A stretch of 54,113 nucleotides of DNA from Actinomycetota bacterium (GTDB taxonomy: Bacteria > Actinomycetota > Acidimicrobiia > Acidimicrobiales > CAIXPF01). Positions 46,018-53,739 of this stretch are shown here, piece by piece; the first letter of the stretch is position 1; every line of letters begins with the position of its first letter. The stretch covers positions 1-54,113 of the forward strand of contig VGBO01000011.1 of the NCBI GenBank assembly GCA_016870475.1, written 5' to 3'. Under the pieces are notes generated by a model, which did not search any database, was not told the origin of the DNA, and saw nothing but the letters and a program-made list of their open reading frames with translations. The translations under genes and the position numbers were made by a program.

Positions 46018-47222
46018 CCGACCACGTGTCCAGGCACCCGCAGACCGCTGCGTGGTTCGACGCGCCGACCGTTTCCGACCTCCGCCGTCGGGCCGGTGCC
46101 AAGTGGAACCGGTTCGGTCCGGACATCCTGCCGGCATGGGTCGCCGACATGGACTTCCCACCCGCACCGGTGGTCACCGAGGCCGTCGCCGACCTGCTCA
46201 CGACCGGCGACCTCGGCTACCCCTGGCTCGGGGTGACGGGCGCCCCGAACCCGATCGGCGTCGCCTTCGCGTCGTGGGCGGCACGCCGCTACGGCTGGGA
46301 GCTCGACCCCGACTGCGTCGTGCCCACGATCGACGTGCTGCAGCCGCTCGTGCACGTCATCGAGGCCGCGACCCGACCCGGGGACGGCGTCGTCATCCAG
46401 ACGCCGATCTACCCGCCGTTCCTCGCCGCGCTCGAGATGATCGGCCGGCGACTCGTCGACCACCCTCTCGGCTCGGTGGCGGAGGGGTACCCGCTCGACG
46501 TCGACGCACTCCGGACGCTCGACCCGGGAGCCCGGGTGCTGTTGCTGTGCAACCCGCACAACCCGACCGGTCGCGTCTTCCGCAGGGACGAACTCGAGGC
46601 TCTCGCCGCCCTCGCCCTGGAGCGAGATCTGCTGGTCGTGTCCGACGAGATCCACGCCGACCTCGTCTACCCCGGGGCGACCCACATCCCCTTCGCGACG
46701 CTCGGCCCCGAGGTCGCCGCGCGCACGGTGACGCTCACCTCACCGACGAAGTCCTTCAACATCGCCGGGCTGCGGCTCGCCGTCGCCGTCTTCGGTTCCG
46801 CCACGGCGGAGCGCCGCTACCACGACCTCCCCCGTTTCGGTCTCGGCGGCGTGAACAGCGCCGGACTCGCCGCGACGCTCGCCGCGTGGAACCACGGCGA
46901 GGAGTGGCTCGACGCGCTCGTGGGCTACCTCGACGACAACCGCCGTCACGTCGAAGCGACGATCGCCGAGCGGATGCCCGGACTCGCGCATCGAGCGCCC
47001 GAGGCGACGTACCTCGCATGGATCGACGCCCGGGGGCTTCCCGGTGACGCCGGCGCCGACCCGTTCGGCTTCTTCCTCGAGAAGGCCCGGGTGGGCCTCA
47101 ACGACGGTGCCGATTTCGGGGTCCACGGCCGCGGGTTCGTGCGTCTGAACTTCGCCACGTCGCGGGGCGTCCTCGACGCCGTCCTCGACCGGATGGCCGA
47201 CGCGATCGCGAGGACGACATGA
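46014..47222 (+). CDS. MalY/PatB-family PLP aminotransferase (cystathionine beta-lyase-like)
   Basis: A 402-residue fold-type I enzyme. KWNRFGPDILPAWVADMDFPPAP is the MalY/PatB N-terminal signature, VVSDEIHADLVYPGATHIPFATL precedes the PLP lysine in TSPTKSFNIAGLRLAV, and CNPHNPTGRVF is the conserved loop. Members cleave cystathionine or other C-S bonds, and some are aminotransferases. GTG 46014 overlaps the acyl-CoA dehydrogenase stop; the stop at 47220-47222 overlaps the next ATG as ATGA. Confidence 0.88.
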   Translation: MTDHVSRHPQTAAWFDAPTVSDLRRRAGAKWNRFGPDILPAWVADMDFPPAPVVTEAVADLLTTGDLGYPWLGVTGAPNPIGVAFASWAARRYGWELDPDCVVPTIDVLQPLVHVIEAATRPGDGVVIQTPIYPPFLAALEMIGRRLVDHPLGSVAEGYPLDVDALRTLDPGARVLLLCNPHNPTGRVFRRDELEALAALALERDLLVVSDEIHADLVYPGATHIPFATLGPEVAARTVTLTSPTKSFNIAGLRLAVAVFGSATAERRYHDLPRFGLGGVNSAGLAATLAAWNHGEEWLDALVGYLDDNRRHVEATIAERMPGLAHRAPEATYLAWIDARGLPGDAGADPFGFFLEKARVGLNDGADFGVHGRGFVRLNFATSRGVLDAVLDRMADAIARTT

Positions 47223-47590
47223 CCACGACCCGCCCCTCCGCCGCCCGAACCCCCCGCCGCGTGCGGTCTGCCATCGCTGCCGGGGTGCTCGCCGTCGTCC
47301 TCGCTGCGGCACCCGCCGTCCCGGTCGGCGCTGCGACGACCGCCACGACCACACCGGCACCGCTGGGCACCGCTCCGGCGCCGGTGGGGACGCCGGACAT
47401 CATCCCGCTGCCGAACAGCGGGCGGGCACCGGCGACGCCGGGCGACCGCGGCGGGTGGCAGCAGCAGGTGCTGTTCTTCTCGATCTGCGGAGCGATCCTC
47501 GTCGGGATCGGACTCATGTGGCGCGAGTCGCGGGTGAAGCGTCGGCGTCAGGGACGCCTCCCCGTGCGCTCGACGAAGAACGGAGGATGA
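47219..47590 (+). CDS. Small exported/membrane protein with Thr/Ala/Pro-rich linker
   Basis: A 123-residue protein. An Arg-rich start precedes a signal-like hydrophobic stretch (SAIAAGVLAVVLAAAPAVPVGA), then a low-complexity Thr/Ala/Pro segment, a C-terminal membrane helix (LFFSICGAILVGIGLMW) and a basic cytoplasmic tail (RESRVKRRRQGR). The topology suggests an anchored extracellular linker. No known domain is visible. It is translationally coupled to the aminotransferase (ATGA) and ends four bases before ribE. Confidence 0.6.
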   Translation: MTTTRPSAARTPRRVRSAIAAGVLAVVLAAAPAVPVGAATTATTTPAPLGTAPAPVGTPDIIPLPNSGRAPATPGDRGGWQQQVLFFSICGAILVGIGLMWRESRVKRRRQGRLPVRSTKNGG

Positions 47591-47594
47591 CCCC

Positions 47595-48194
47595 ATGTTC
47601 ACCGGCATCGTGGAGGAGCTCGGTCGCTACCTCGGTCGCGAGGGCGACCGGTTCCGTTTCTCCGGAAGCGTCGTGCTCGAGGGCTCACGTCTCGGCGACT
47701 CCATCGCCGTGAACGGCTGCTGCCTGACGCTCGTGCAGTCCGACGACGACGGCGGCTGGTGGGAGGCGGACCTCTCGCCCGAGACGCTCGCCCGCACCAG
47801 CCTCGGGACGCTGCAGCCCGGCGATGTCGTGAACGAGGAGCGACCGCTCACCCTCGACGCCCGGCTCGGCGGCCATCTCGTGCTCGGTCACGTCGACGCC
47901 GTCGGCACCCTCGAGGTCGGCCCGCCGGACCTGCGCATCGGCGTCCCGGCGGACCTCCTCCGCTACTGCGTCCCGAAGGGATCGGTCGCGATCGACGGCG
48001 TGAGTCTCACCATCGTCGACGTCGTCGAGGCGAACGGTGGCACCCACGGTGCACTCACCTTCGCCATCATCCCCCACACCGCAGCGGTCACCACGCTCGG
48101 CCACAAGGCGCCGGGGAGCCCGGTGAACCTCGAGGTCGACGTCATGGCGAAGCACGTCGAGAAGCTCGTCACCCCCTACCTGGCGCGGCCCTGA
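47595..48194 (+). CDS. ribE: Riboflavin synthase, alpha subunit
   Basis: A 199-residue lumazine-binding enzyme of two homologous halves: MFTGIVEELGRYLG with NGCCLTLVQSDDDG, and GHLVLGHVDAVGTLEVG with KGSVAIDGVSLTIVDV. It converts two 6,7-dimethyl-8-ribityllumazine molecules into riboflavin. ATG 47595 has a GGAGGA site overlapping the previous stop. ribA, ribB and ribH are not in the window; acyl-CoA dehydrogenases in the same operon use FAD, which may be why the genes travel together (inference). Confidence 0.94.
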   Translation: MFTGIVEELGRYLGREGDRFRFSGSVVLEGSRLGDSIAVNGCCLTLVQSDDDGGWWEADLSPETLARTSLGTLQPGDVVNEERPLTLDARLGGHLVLGHVDAVGTLEVGPPDLRIGVPADLLRYCVPKGSVAIDGVSLTIVDVVEANGGTHGALTFAIIPHTAAVTTLGHKAPGSPVNLEVDVMAKHVEKLVTPYLARP

Positions 48195-48216
48195 GGACGA
48201 CCTCGGGGGCCCGGGC

Positions 48217-48222
48217 TAGTGT
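48217..48222 (+). promoter_or_regulatory. -10 element (TAGTGT) for the SCO6745-family gene
   Basis: TAGTGT is 7 bases before ATG 48230; no ribosome-binding sequence. Confidence 0.45.
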
Positions 48223-48229
48223 GCGGCGA

Positions 48230-48958
48230 ATGACACCGCAGGAACTCGTCTCGGCCGCCTGTCCCAAGATCGGACTGCTCGGCGCCGTCTTCTACTTCCA
48301 CCCCAAGACCGTCGCGACCGGCAAGGAACACAACCTCGACGGCTTCCGCTTCTACTTCCTCGGTCGTGGCGGCGTCCTCGGCGACGTCGAGCCCGCCGTG
48401 GTGCAAAGCGCGTTCGGGTACTTCCACGGCGACCTCGTGGCGAAGATCTGGAACTCGGCGAAGGAGCGCATGGCGCCGCGCGCCGCGGCGACGCTCTACA
48501 TGGAGTGCTGCCGCCGCATCGGCCGCGACGCGTTCGCCGACATCGCCGGACTCGACACGTTCTGCGCCTCGGCCGAGGCGGTCGTCGCCGCCGTCGATCC
48601 GCCCGGCCTCGCCCTGTACGCCGGCACCGCGGCCGAACCCCTCCCCGAGGACCTCCCGGGCCGGGCGATGCAGCTCGTGGCGACGCTCCGTGAGTACCGG
48701 GGCAGCGTGCACCTGCTCGCCGTCGTCGCCTCGGGGGTCAGCGCGGACGTGGCGCACGCAATCCGACGCCCCGACGACACGGCGACCTTCGGCTACGCCG
48801 AGGCCCCCGCGAGCACCGACGCCGACCGGGCGGCGCTCGCCGCCGCCGACGCCCTGACCGACACCATCTGCGCCGGCGCGTACGCGGCGGTGCCGGAGGC
48901 CGACCGGGCCCAGTTCGTCGCAACCCTCGAGGCGATGGAGACGGCGCTCGCCGGATGA
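48230..48958 (+). CDS. SCO6745-family protein (winged-helix-like, function unknown)
   Basis: A 242-residue protein whose start, FYFHPKTVATGKEHNLDGFRFYFLGRGGVLGDVEPAVVQSAFGYF, is the conserved core of the actinobacterial SCO6745 family. The family is associated with an HTH-like fold but has no established function. There is no membrane segment. The gene is alone on the plus strand with a leaderless-type promoter; a 14-bp inverted repeat follows it. Confidence 0.72.
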   Translation: MTPQELVSAACPKIGLLGAVFYFHPKTVATGKEHNLDGFRFYFLGRGGVLGDVEPAVVQSAFGYFHGDLVAKIWNSAKERMAPRAAATLYMECCRRIGRDAFADIAGLDTFCASAEAVVAAVDPPGLALYAGTAAEPLPEDLPGRAMQLVATLREYRGSVHLLAVVASGVSADVAHAIRRPDDTATFGYAEAPASTDADRAALAAADALTDTICAGAYAAVPEADRAQFVATLEAMETALAG

Positions 48959-48963
48959 CCGCT

Positions 48964-48995
48964 CCGGTCCGACGGCAGCCATGCCGTCGGACCGG
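48964..48995. repeat. Perfect 14-bp inverted repeat abutting a -10 element
   Basis: CCGGTCCGACGGCA (48964-48977) and TGCCGTCGGACCGG (48982-48995) are exact inverted repeats with a 4-base loop (GCCA). The right arm ends one base before the TACGGT -10 of the metallophosphoesterase gene, and the left arm is 6 bases from the SCO6745-family stop. It could terminate the upstream gene, act as an operator over the -35 region, or both. There is no T-tract. Confidence 0.7.
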
Positions 48996-49001
48996 TACGG
49001 T
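48996..49001 (+). promoter_or_regulatory. -10 element (TACGGT) for the metallophosphoesterase gene
   Basis: TACGGT is 6 bases before ATG 49008; the -35 region is occupied by the 14-bp inverted repeat. Confidence 0.45.
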
Positions 49002-49007
49002 CACCCC

Positions 49008-49595
49008 ATGCGCATCGGCCTCATCTCCGACACCCACGTGCCGGAGGCTCCCGAGCTCTGGCCGCAGATCCACGACGCCTTCCGGGGAGTCGACGCGATC
49101 CTGCATGCCGGTGACATCTACGACCTCGGCGTGCTCGACTCGCTCGCGGAGATCGCTCCCCTCTACGCCTGCCGGGGCAACGGGGACGACGGCAGCAGCG
49201 GACGCCCCCGTCAGCCGGACCACCCGTGCCTCCGCGACCACTGGCTCGTGGAGCTCGGCGGCGTGACGATCGCCTTGACGCACTGGGTGCCGGTTCCGGA
49301 ACGACCGAGCGTGCTCGGCCTCCGCGGAGCGATCGACCGCCACTTCGGCGTGGACGTCGTCCCGGACGTGGTCGTGCACGGCGACACCCATGTGGAGGAC
49401 ATCCGCGTCGTCCGGGACATCCTTTGCGTGAACCCGGGCTCCCCCACCTTCCCGCACAACCTGACCTACCGGTTCGGGACGGTTGCGTTCCTCGACATCG
49501 ACGAGCACGGCGAGGTCGAGGCGGAGATCCGCATGCTCACCGACGACGGCCACGACGTCTTCGACTGGGAGTACTGGGGACGGCGACCCTGGTGA
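49008..49595 (+). CDS. YfcE/MJ0936-type metallophosphoesterase
   Basis: A 195-residue calcineurin-like phosphoesterase. Dimetal motifs are visible in order: SDTHVPE, HAGDIYD, RGNGDD, ALTHW and HGDTHVED, followed by NPGSPTFP. Family members hydrolyse phosphodiesters, often cyclic nucleotides or artificial substrates; the natural substrate is usually unknown. The chosen ATG has no ribosome site and lies 6 bases after TACGGT; upstream in-frame ATGs (48981) fall inside the inverted repeat. Confidence 0.86.
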   Translation: MRIGLISDTHVPEAPELWPQIHDAFRGVDAILHAGDIYDLGVLDSLAEIAPLYACRGNGDDGSSGRPRQPDHPCLRDHWLVELGGVTIALTHWVPVPERPSVLGLRGAIDRHFGVDVVPDVVVHGDTHVEDIRVVRDILCVNPGSPTFPHNLTYRFGTVAFLDIDEHGEVEAEIRMLTDDGHDVFDWEYWGRRPW

Positions 49596-49602
49596 GCGCC
49601 GC

Positions 49603-52026
49603 TCAGGTCGGCTCGTCGGCGGTCACGCCCCGCTCGTACAGGTCGGCGACGCGTGTCGCGTCGTACCCGAGAGCGGCGAAGACCTCGCGGTTGTGCTCAC
49701 CGAAGCGTGGTGCGGGCCCGCGCAGGGACGCCGGGGTCCGTGCGAACCGCCACGGCCAGGTCGTCGCCGGGTAGTAGCCCACGACGTGCTGGCGCTGTGA
49801 TGCGTAGATCCCGCGCTCGTGGATGTGCAGATCGGCGAGGATCTGCCAGTTCCGCAGCACCGGTGCCGCAGCGACACCGACGGCGTGGCACGCCTCGGTC
49901 ACCTCGTACTGCTCGAGCGTCCGCGTCCACGCGGACACCGCATCGTCGATCTCGTCGTGCCGTTCGGCGCGGCCGGTGAGGTCGACGAGCCCGGGGTCCA
50001 CGGCGAGGTCGTCCCGACCGACGAGACGGGCGAGCGCCTGCCACTGCGCGGTCGTCGTGCAGGAGATCGCCACCCAGTGGTCGGTTCCCGCGCAGGGGTG
50101 GACACCCTGGGTCGCCACGGCGGGGTCGCGGTTCCCCATCGGCGGTCGCTCGACACCCGTGTGCTCGGCGAGGAGCAGCGCCTCGGTGCAGAACGTCGCC
50201 CCGACCTCGTTGAGGGACATCTCCACCCACTGACCGACACCGGTCCGATCCCGGTGCGCCAAGGCCGCCAGGACCGCGTTCGCCCCGAGGATCCCGCTCG
50301 TCGGATCGGCGTAGAACAGCGTGGTCCTCGAGACCTGGCCGTCGGGGTAGCCGGTGACCGAGGTCAGCGCGGAGGTCGTCTCGATGTTCGCCCCGTAGGC
50401 GAGCCAGTCGCGCCGTGGCCCGTCCGCCCCGTACCCCGACATCGACAGCATGACGAGACGGGGGTTCACCGCCGACAGGGCCGGCCAGTCGAGGCCGAGG
50501 TTCCCCATCACCCGAGCGCTGTTGTTCTCGATGAGCACGTCGGCGGTGCGGACGAGGTCGAGCAGCACCTGGCGGCCGTCGGGCACGGCGAGATCGATGC
50601 AGACGTCCCGCTTGTTGCGGTTCATCTCGGCGAAGTAGAGCGAGCGGTGGTGGGGTTGGCGCTGGAAGTCCTTCGTCGGCCCCGCCCAGTACAGCGCCCG
50701 GGTCGCCGGACGTTCGGCCCGCTCGACCTTGACCACATCCGCACCGAGGTCGGCGAGGTAGCGGCCGCAGAGCGGTCCGGCCCAGTTCTGCGTGACCTCG
50801 ACCACCCGCAGCCCGGCGAGCGGGCCGGGCCCGCCTGCGCTCGTACCGCCGCCCGCGGCGCCACCCGCCGCAACGGTCGCCGACCCCACCGCCGCTGCGG
50901 TCTCCGCGCGCACGGCGGCATCGTGCTCGCCGACCGTCGGAGCCCGGCCACGGCGCTGCGATCGACCCGCCGTGAGACGGTACGGCTGGCCGGGGAACCG
51001 CAGCGCGGGAGCGTCGCCGTCGACCGGATCGGTCTCCCACCAGGACCGGAAGGCGAGCTGCGGGTCCTCGAGGACCCCCGTCGGGGTCACGACCGGGGTG
51101 ACCGCGATCCGCAGGAGTTGGCCCCGCTCCACGATCTCGGCCACCGGGCGGTCCGCCGCCCAGCGGGCGATCGCGTCGAAGATCCGTGGGATGTTCGCGA
51201 ACCAGGTCGGGATGTCCCGGGTGAGATCCTCCGCCGCGAGGTCCGGTCGTTCGATGAGGGTGAAGATCGCGTCGTTCGGGACGATCCGCATCAGGTAGAA
51301 GCGGCCGTCGGCGGCGTCGATCAGGTCGCTGGGGACACGCTCCATCACCTCCCCGCACCCCGCCCACGAGGACACCAGCCACGCGTGTGCAGCGAGCACG
51401 GCGTCGAGCTCCGCCACCTCGACGTGCTGTCCACGCCCCGACGCCCGGCGTTCCCAGAGCCCGACCTGGGCAGCGAAGAGGGCGTGCGCCCCCGCGTGCA
51501 GCGACGCCTGTCCGCCCGGCAGCCACAACGGCTCACGGTCCGGCGCGCCGGTGATGCCGAGGTACCCGCCCATCGCCCAGACACTCAGGTCCGACGCCGG
51601 CGCCCCGGCCCAGGGGCCGGAGCGTCCCCACGGGCTCACATCCACGACGACCGTCCTCTCCGCGACCCCGGCGGCGAGCGACGTCGCGAGCGGGTGGTCG
51701 TCGTCGACGAGGAGGACGTCGGTGTCGGCGAGCAGTCCCGGCAGGATCGGGTCGTCGACCCGGTCGACGCGCACCGAGCGCCAACCTGCGGCGAGGTGGG
51801 CGAACCACAACCCGGATCCCGTCGGACCGAGCGGCGGCCGGGACCGGAGCGGGGAGCCGGATCCCGGTTCGAGGAGGATCACGTCGGCGCCGAGATCGGC
51901 GGCCAGCTTCGCGGCGAACCCCGTCGCGAGCCCGCCGCCACAGACGACGACACGGTGGCCGACGAGCGCGCCGTCCACCTCGGCCGTCCGGGCGGTCGCC
52001 CCGGCATCCCCCGTGGTCCCCTCCAC
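49603..52026 (-). CDS. Tandem CaiB/BaiF-type CoA-transferase fusion
   Basis: An 807-residue protein made of two family III CoA-transferase modules. Module 1 (residues about 20-370) keeps the catalytic-position Asp in EVAELDAVLAAH (Asp208). Module 2 (about 400-807) has the fuller family pattern (GLRVVEVTQNWAGPLCGRYLADLGADVVKVE; ARVMGNLGLDW) but has Glu607 (MSLNEVGA) where the Asp would be. A Gly/Ala-rich linker joins them. Members move CoA between carboxylic acids; with two acyl-CoA dehydrogenases nearby this may feed fatty- or branched-acid breakdown. GTG 52026 is set by TAGCGT 7 bases upstream; the open frame beyond it is antisense to aceB. Confidence 0.86.
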   Translation of the reverse strand: MEGTTGDAGATARTAEVDGALVGHRVVVCGGGLATGFAAKLAADLGADVILLEPGSGSPLRSRPPLGPTGSGLWFAHLAAGWRSVRVDRVDDPILPGLLADTDVLLVDDDHPLATSLAAGVAERTVVVDVSPWGRSGPWAGAPASDLSVWAMGGYLGITGAPDREPLWLPGGQASLHAGAHALFAAQVGLWERRASGRGQHVEVAELDAVLAAHAWLVSSWAGCGEVMERVPSDLIDAADGRFYLMRIVPNDAIFTLIERPDLAAEDLTRDIPTWFANIPRIFDAIARWAADRPVAEIVERGQLLRIAVTPVVTPTGVLEDPQLAFRSWWETDPVDGDAPALRFPGQPYRLTAGRSQRRGRAPTVGEHDAAVRAETAAAVGSATVAAGGAAGGGTSAGGPGPLAGLRVVEVTQNWAGPLCGRYLADLGADVVKVERAERPATRALYWAGPTKDFQRQPHHRSLYFAEMNRNKRDVCIDLAVPDGRQVLLDLVRTADVLIENNSARVMGNLGLDWPALSAVNPRLVMLSMSGYGADGPRRDWLAYGANIETTSALTSVTGYPDGQVSRTTLFYADPTSGILGANAVLAALAHRDRTGVGQWVEMSLNEVGATFCTEALLLAEHTGVERPPMGNRDPAVATQGVHPCAGTDHWVAISCTTTAQWQALARLVGRDDLAVDPGLVDLTGRAERHDEIDDAVSAWTRTLEQYEVTEACHAVGVAAAPVLRNWQILADLHIHERGIYASQRQHVVGYYPATTWPWRFARTPASLRGPAPRFGEHNREVFAALGYDATRVADLYERGVTADEPT

Positions 52027-52033
52027 GGCGAGC

Positions 52034-52039
52034 ACGCTA
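52034..52039 (-). promoter_or_regulatory. -10 element (TAGCGT) of the CaiB fusion gene
   Basis: TAGCGT lies 7 bases before GTG 52026 on the minus strand; no Shine-Dalgarno sequence. Confidence 0.5.
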
Positions 52040-52072
52040 CCCCCCGCCGGTGCCGCCCGTGTCCGCAGCGAA

Positions 52073-52104
52073 GGGTGCGAACTATCCTGCGGCGCCGGGT
52101 GCGA
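52073..52104 (+). repeat. Direct repeat GGGTGCGA flanking the aceB -10
   Basis: GGGTGCGA occurs at 52073-52080 and 52097-52104, start-to-start spacing 24 bases. The pair brackets TATCCT (52083-52088) and the expected transcription start, a layout that could bind a dimeric regulator of aceB. Confidence 0.35.
52083..52088 (+). promoter_or_regulatory. -10 element (TATCCT) of aceB, with a leader
   Basis: TATCCT precedes ATG 52138 by 49 bases, giving a leader of about 43 bases with GGGAG (52127-52131) 6 bases before the start. This is one of the few genes here with a conventional leader. Confidence 0.4.
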
Positions 52105-52137
52105 TCCCGTAGGGGTTGCTCGACCAGGGAGTGAGCG

Positions 52138-53715
52138 ATGGCCGGAACGACTGCGGTGACGATCCTCGGCGACCCGAGCGGCACGGAGGACGTGCTCACC
52201 CCCGAGGCACTCGAACTCGTCGCGGCGATGGAACGTGCCCATGGTCCGGCGCGGCAGGCCCTGCTCGCCGCCCGCGTCGAGCGGGCTGCCCGGTTCCGGG
52301 CGGGTGAACGACCCTCCCTGTCCCCCGAGACGGCGGCGATCCGTTCCGGCGACTGGACGGTGCCCCCCGCCCCGGCCGACCTCGCCGATCGTCGCTGCGA
52401 GATCACCGGACCGTCCGAGCGCAAGATGATGATCAGCGCGCTCAACTCGGGCGCGCGGGTGTTCATGTCCGACATCGAGGACGCCCTGTCGCCCGGCTGG
52501 TCGAACGTCATCGACGCCCAGCGGAACATCCGTGACGTCGCCGACCTGAGTATCACCTTCACCCGGCCCGACGGCAGCGTCGACCGGCTGGCCGAGGACC
52601 CGGCGACGATCGTCGTCCGGCCCCGGGGACTCCACATGGGCGAGCGACGGCTCACGGTCGACGGCGCGACCCCGTCGGCGTCGTTGTTCGACGTCGCCCT
52701 CGCCGCCCTGCACAGCGCACCGCGGTTCCTCGCCCGCGGGAGCGGTCTCTACCTCTACCTCCCCAAGATCGAGTCCCACCACGAGGCCGCCTGGTGGAAC
52801 GCGGTGCTCGGCGATCTCGAGGCCCGGGTCGGCATCCCGCACGGGTCGATCCGGGTGACCGTGCTCATCGAGACGATCCTCGCCGCCTTCGAGATGGAGG
52901 AGATCCTCCACGCCCTTCGCGACCGGATCACCGGGCTGAACGCGGGCCGGTGGGACTACATCTTCTCCATCATCAAGAAGTTCGGGTTCGACCCGTCCTT
53001 CGTGCTGCCCGACCGTGGCCAGGTCACGATGACGGTCCCCTTCATGGCGGCGTACGCCGAACGGCTCGTCGCCGTGTGTCACCGGCGTGGCGCCCATGCG
53101 ATCGGCGGCATGTCGGCATTCATCCCGAACCGTCGCGATCCCGCGGTGACCGAACGGGCCCTCAGCGCCGTCCGCAACGACAAGGAACGCGAAGCCGGCC
53201 TCGGTTACGACGGCACCTGGGTCGCGCACCCCGATCTCGTCCCCGTTGCGACCGAGGTGTTCGACCGGGTCCTCGGGGATCGGCCGAACCAGCTCGCGGT
53301 CCGACCCCCGGTGCCCGAGTCGGCCGCCGCGCTCATCGACACCACGATCCCCGGAGCGGTGATCACCCGGACCGGCCTACGCAACAACGTCAGCGTCGCC
53401 CTGCAGTACCTCGAGGCGTGGCTCGCAGGCCGGGGTGCGGTGGCGATCAACGACCTGATGGAGGACGCCGCTACCGCCGAGATCTCCCGCACGCAGCTGT
53501 GGCAGTGGGTCCGCCACGGAGCCCGCCTCGACGACGGAACTGTCGTGACCGACCACCTCGTCCTCGAGGAGCTCGACGCCGAGGTCGCCCGGCTGGCGGC
53601 GACGGGTCTCGACGCTGACCGCCTCGGCGTCGCTGCGGATCTCGTCCGTCAGGTGGCGCTCCTCGAGGAGCTCCCCGACTTCCTCACGCTCGTCGCCGAG
53701 ACGCATCTCGCCTGA
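52138..53715 (+). CDS. aceB: Malate synthase A
   Basis: A 525-residue enzyme that joins glyoxylate and acetyl-CoA to malate. KMMISALNSGARVFMSDIEDALSPGWSNVIDAQRN is the N-terminal signature, VVRPRGLHMGERRL holds the catalytic Arg, LIETILAAFEMEEILHALRDRITGLNAGRWDYIFSIIKK carries metal ligands, and the C-terminal NDLMEDAATAEISRTQLWQW has the catalytic Asp. It belongs to the shorter A isoform. No isocitrate lyase is in the window. It ends at a shared hairpin with the convergent flavin reductase gene. Confidence 0.95.
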   Translation: MAGTTAVTILGDPSGTEDVLTPEALELVAAMERAHGPARQALLAARVERAARFRAGERPSLSPETAAIRSGDWTVPPAPADLADRRCEITGPSERKMMISALNSGARVFMSDIEDALSPGWSNVIDAQRNIRDVADLSITFTRPDGSVDRLAEDPATIVVRPRGLHMGERRLTVDGATPSASLFDVALAALHSAPRFLARGSGLYLYLPKIESHHEAAWWNAVLGDLEARVGIPHGSIRVTVLIETILAAFEMEEILHALRDRITGLNAGRWDYIFSIIKKFGFDPSFVLPDRGQVTMTVPFMAAYAERLVAVCHRRGAHAIGGMSAFIPNRRDPAVTERALSAVRNDKEREAGLGYDGTWVAHPDLVPVATEVFDRVLGDRPNQLAVRPPVPESAAALIDTTIPGAVITRTGLRNNVSVALQYLEAWLAGRGAVAINDLMEDAATAEISRTQLWQWVRHGARLDDGTVVTDHLVLEELDAEVARLAATGLDADRLGVAADLVRQVALLEELPDFLTLVAETHLA

Positions 53716-53739
53716 GGCCGCGGGCGGGCCGCTCAGGCG
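53709..53739. terminator. Inverted repeat carrying both convergent stop codons
   Basis: CGCCTGAG (53709-53716) and CTCAGGCG (53732-53739) are perfect 8-bp inverted repeats around a 15-base G+C-rich loop. The TGA in the left arm is the aceB stop; the TCA in the right arm is the flavin reductase stop. It fits a bidirectional terminator, without T-tracts. Confidence 0.45.

Noticed and set aside
49593-49605. TGAGC-GCC-GCTCA between the metallophosphoesterase and CaiB stops as a terminator
   Set aside because: Only a 5-bp stem; it arises simply because both convergent genes end in TGA followed by GC.
52027-53229. N-terminal extension of the CaiB fusion up to 53229
   Set aside because: That stretch is antisense to aceB, has shadow-type composition, and the -10 element at 52034-52039 places the start at 52026.
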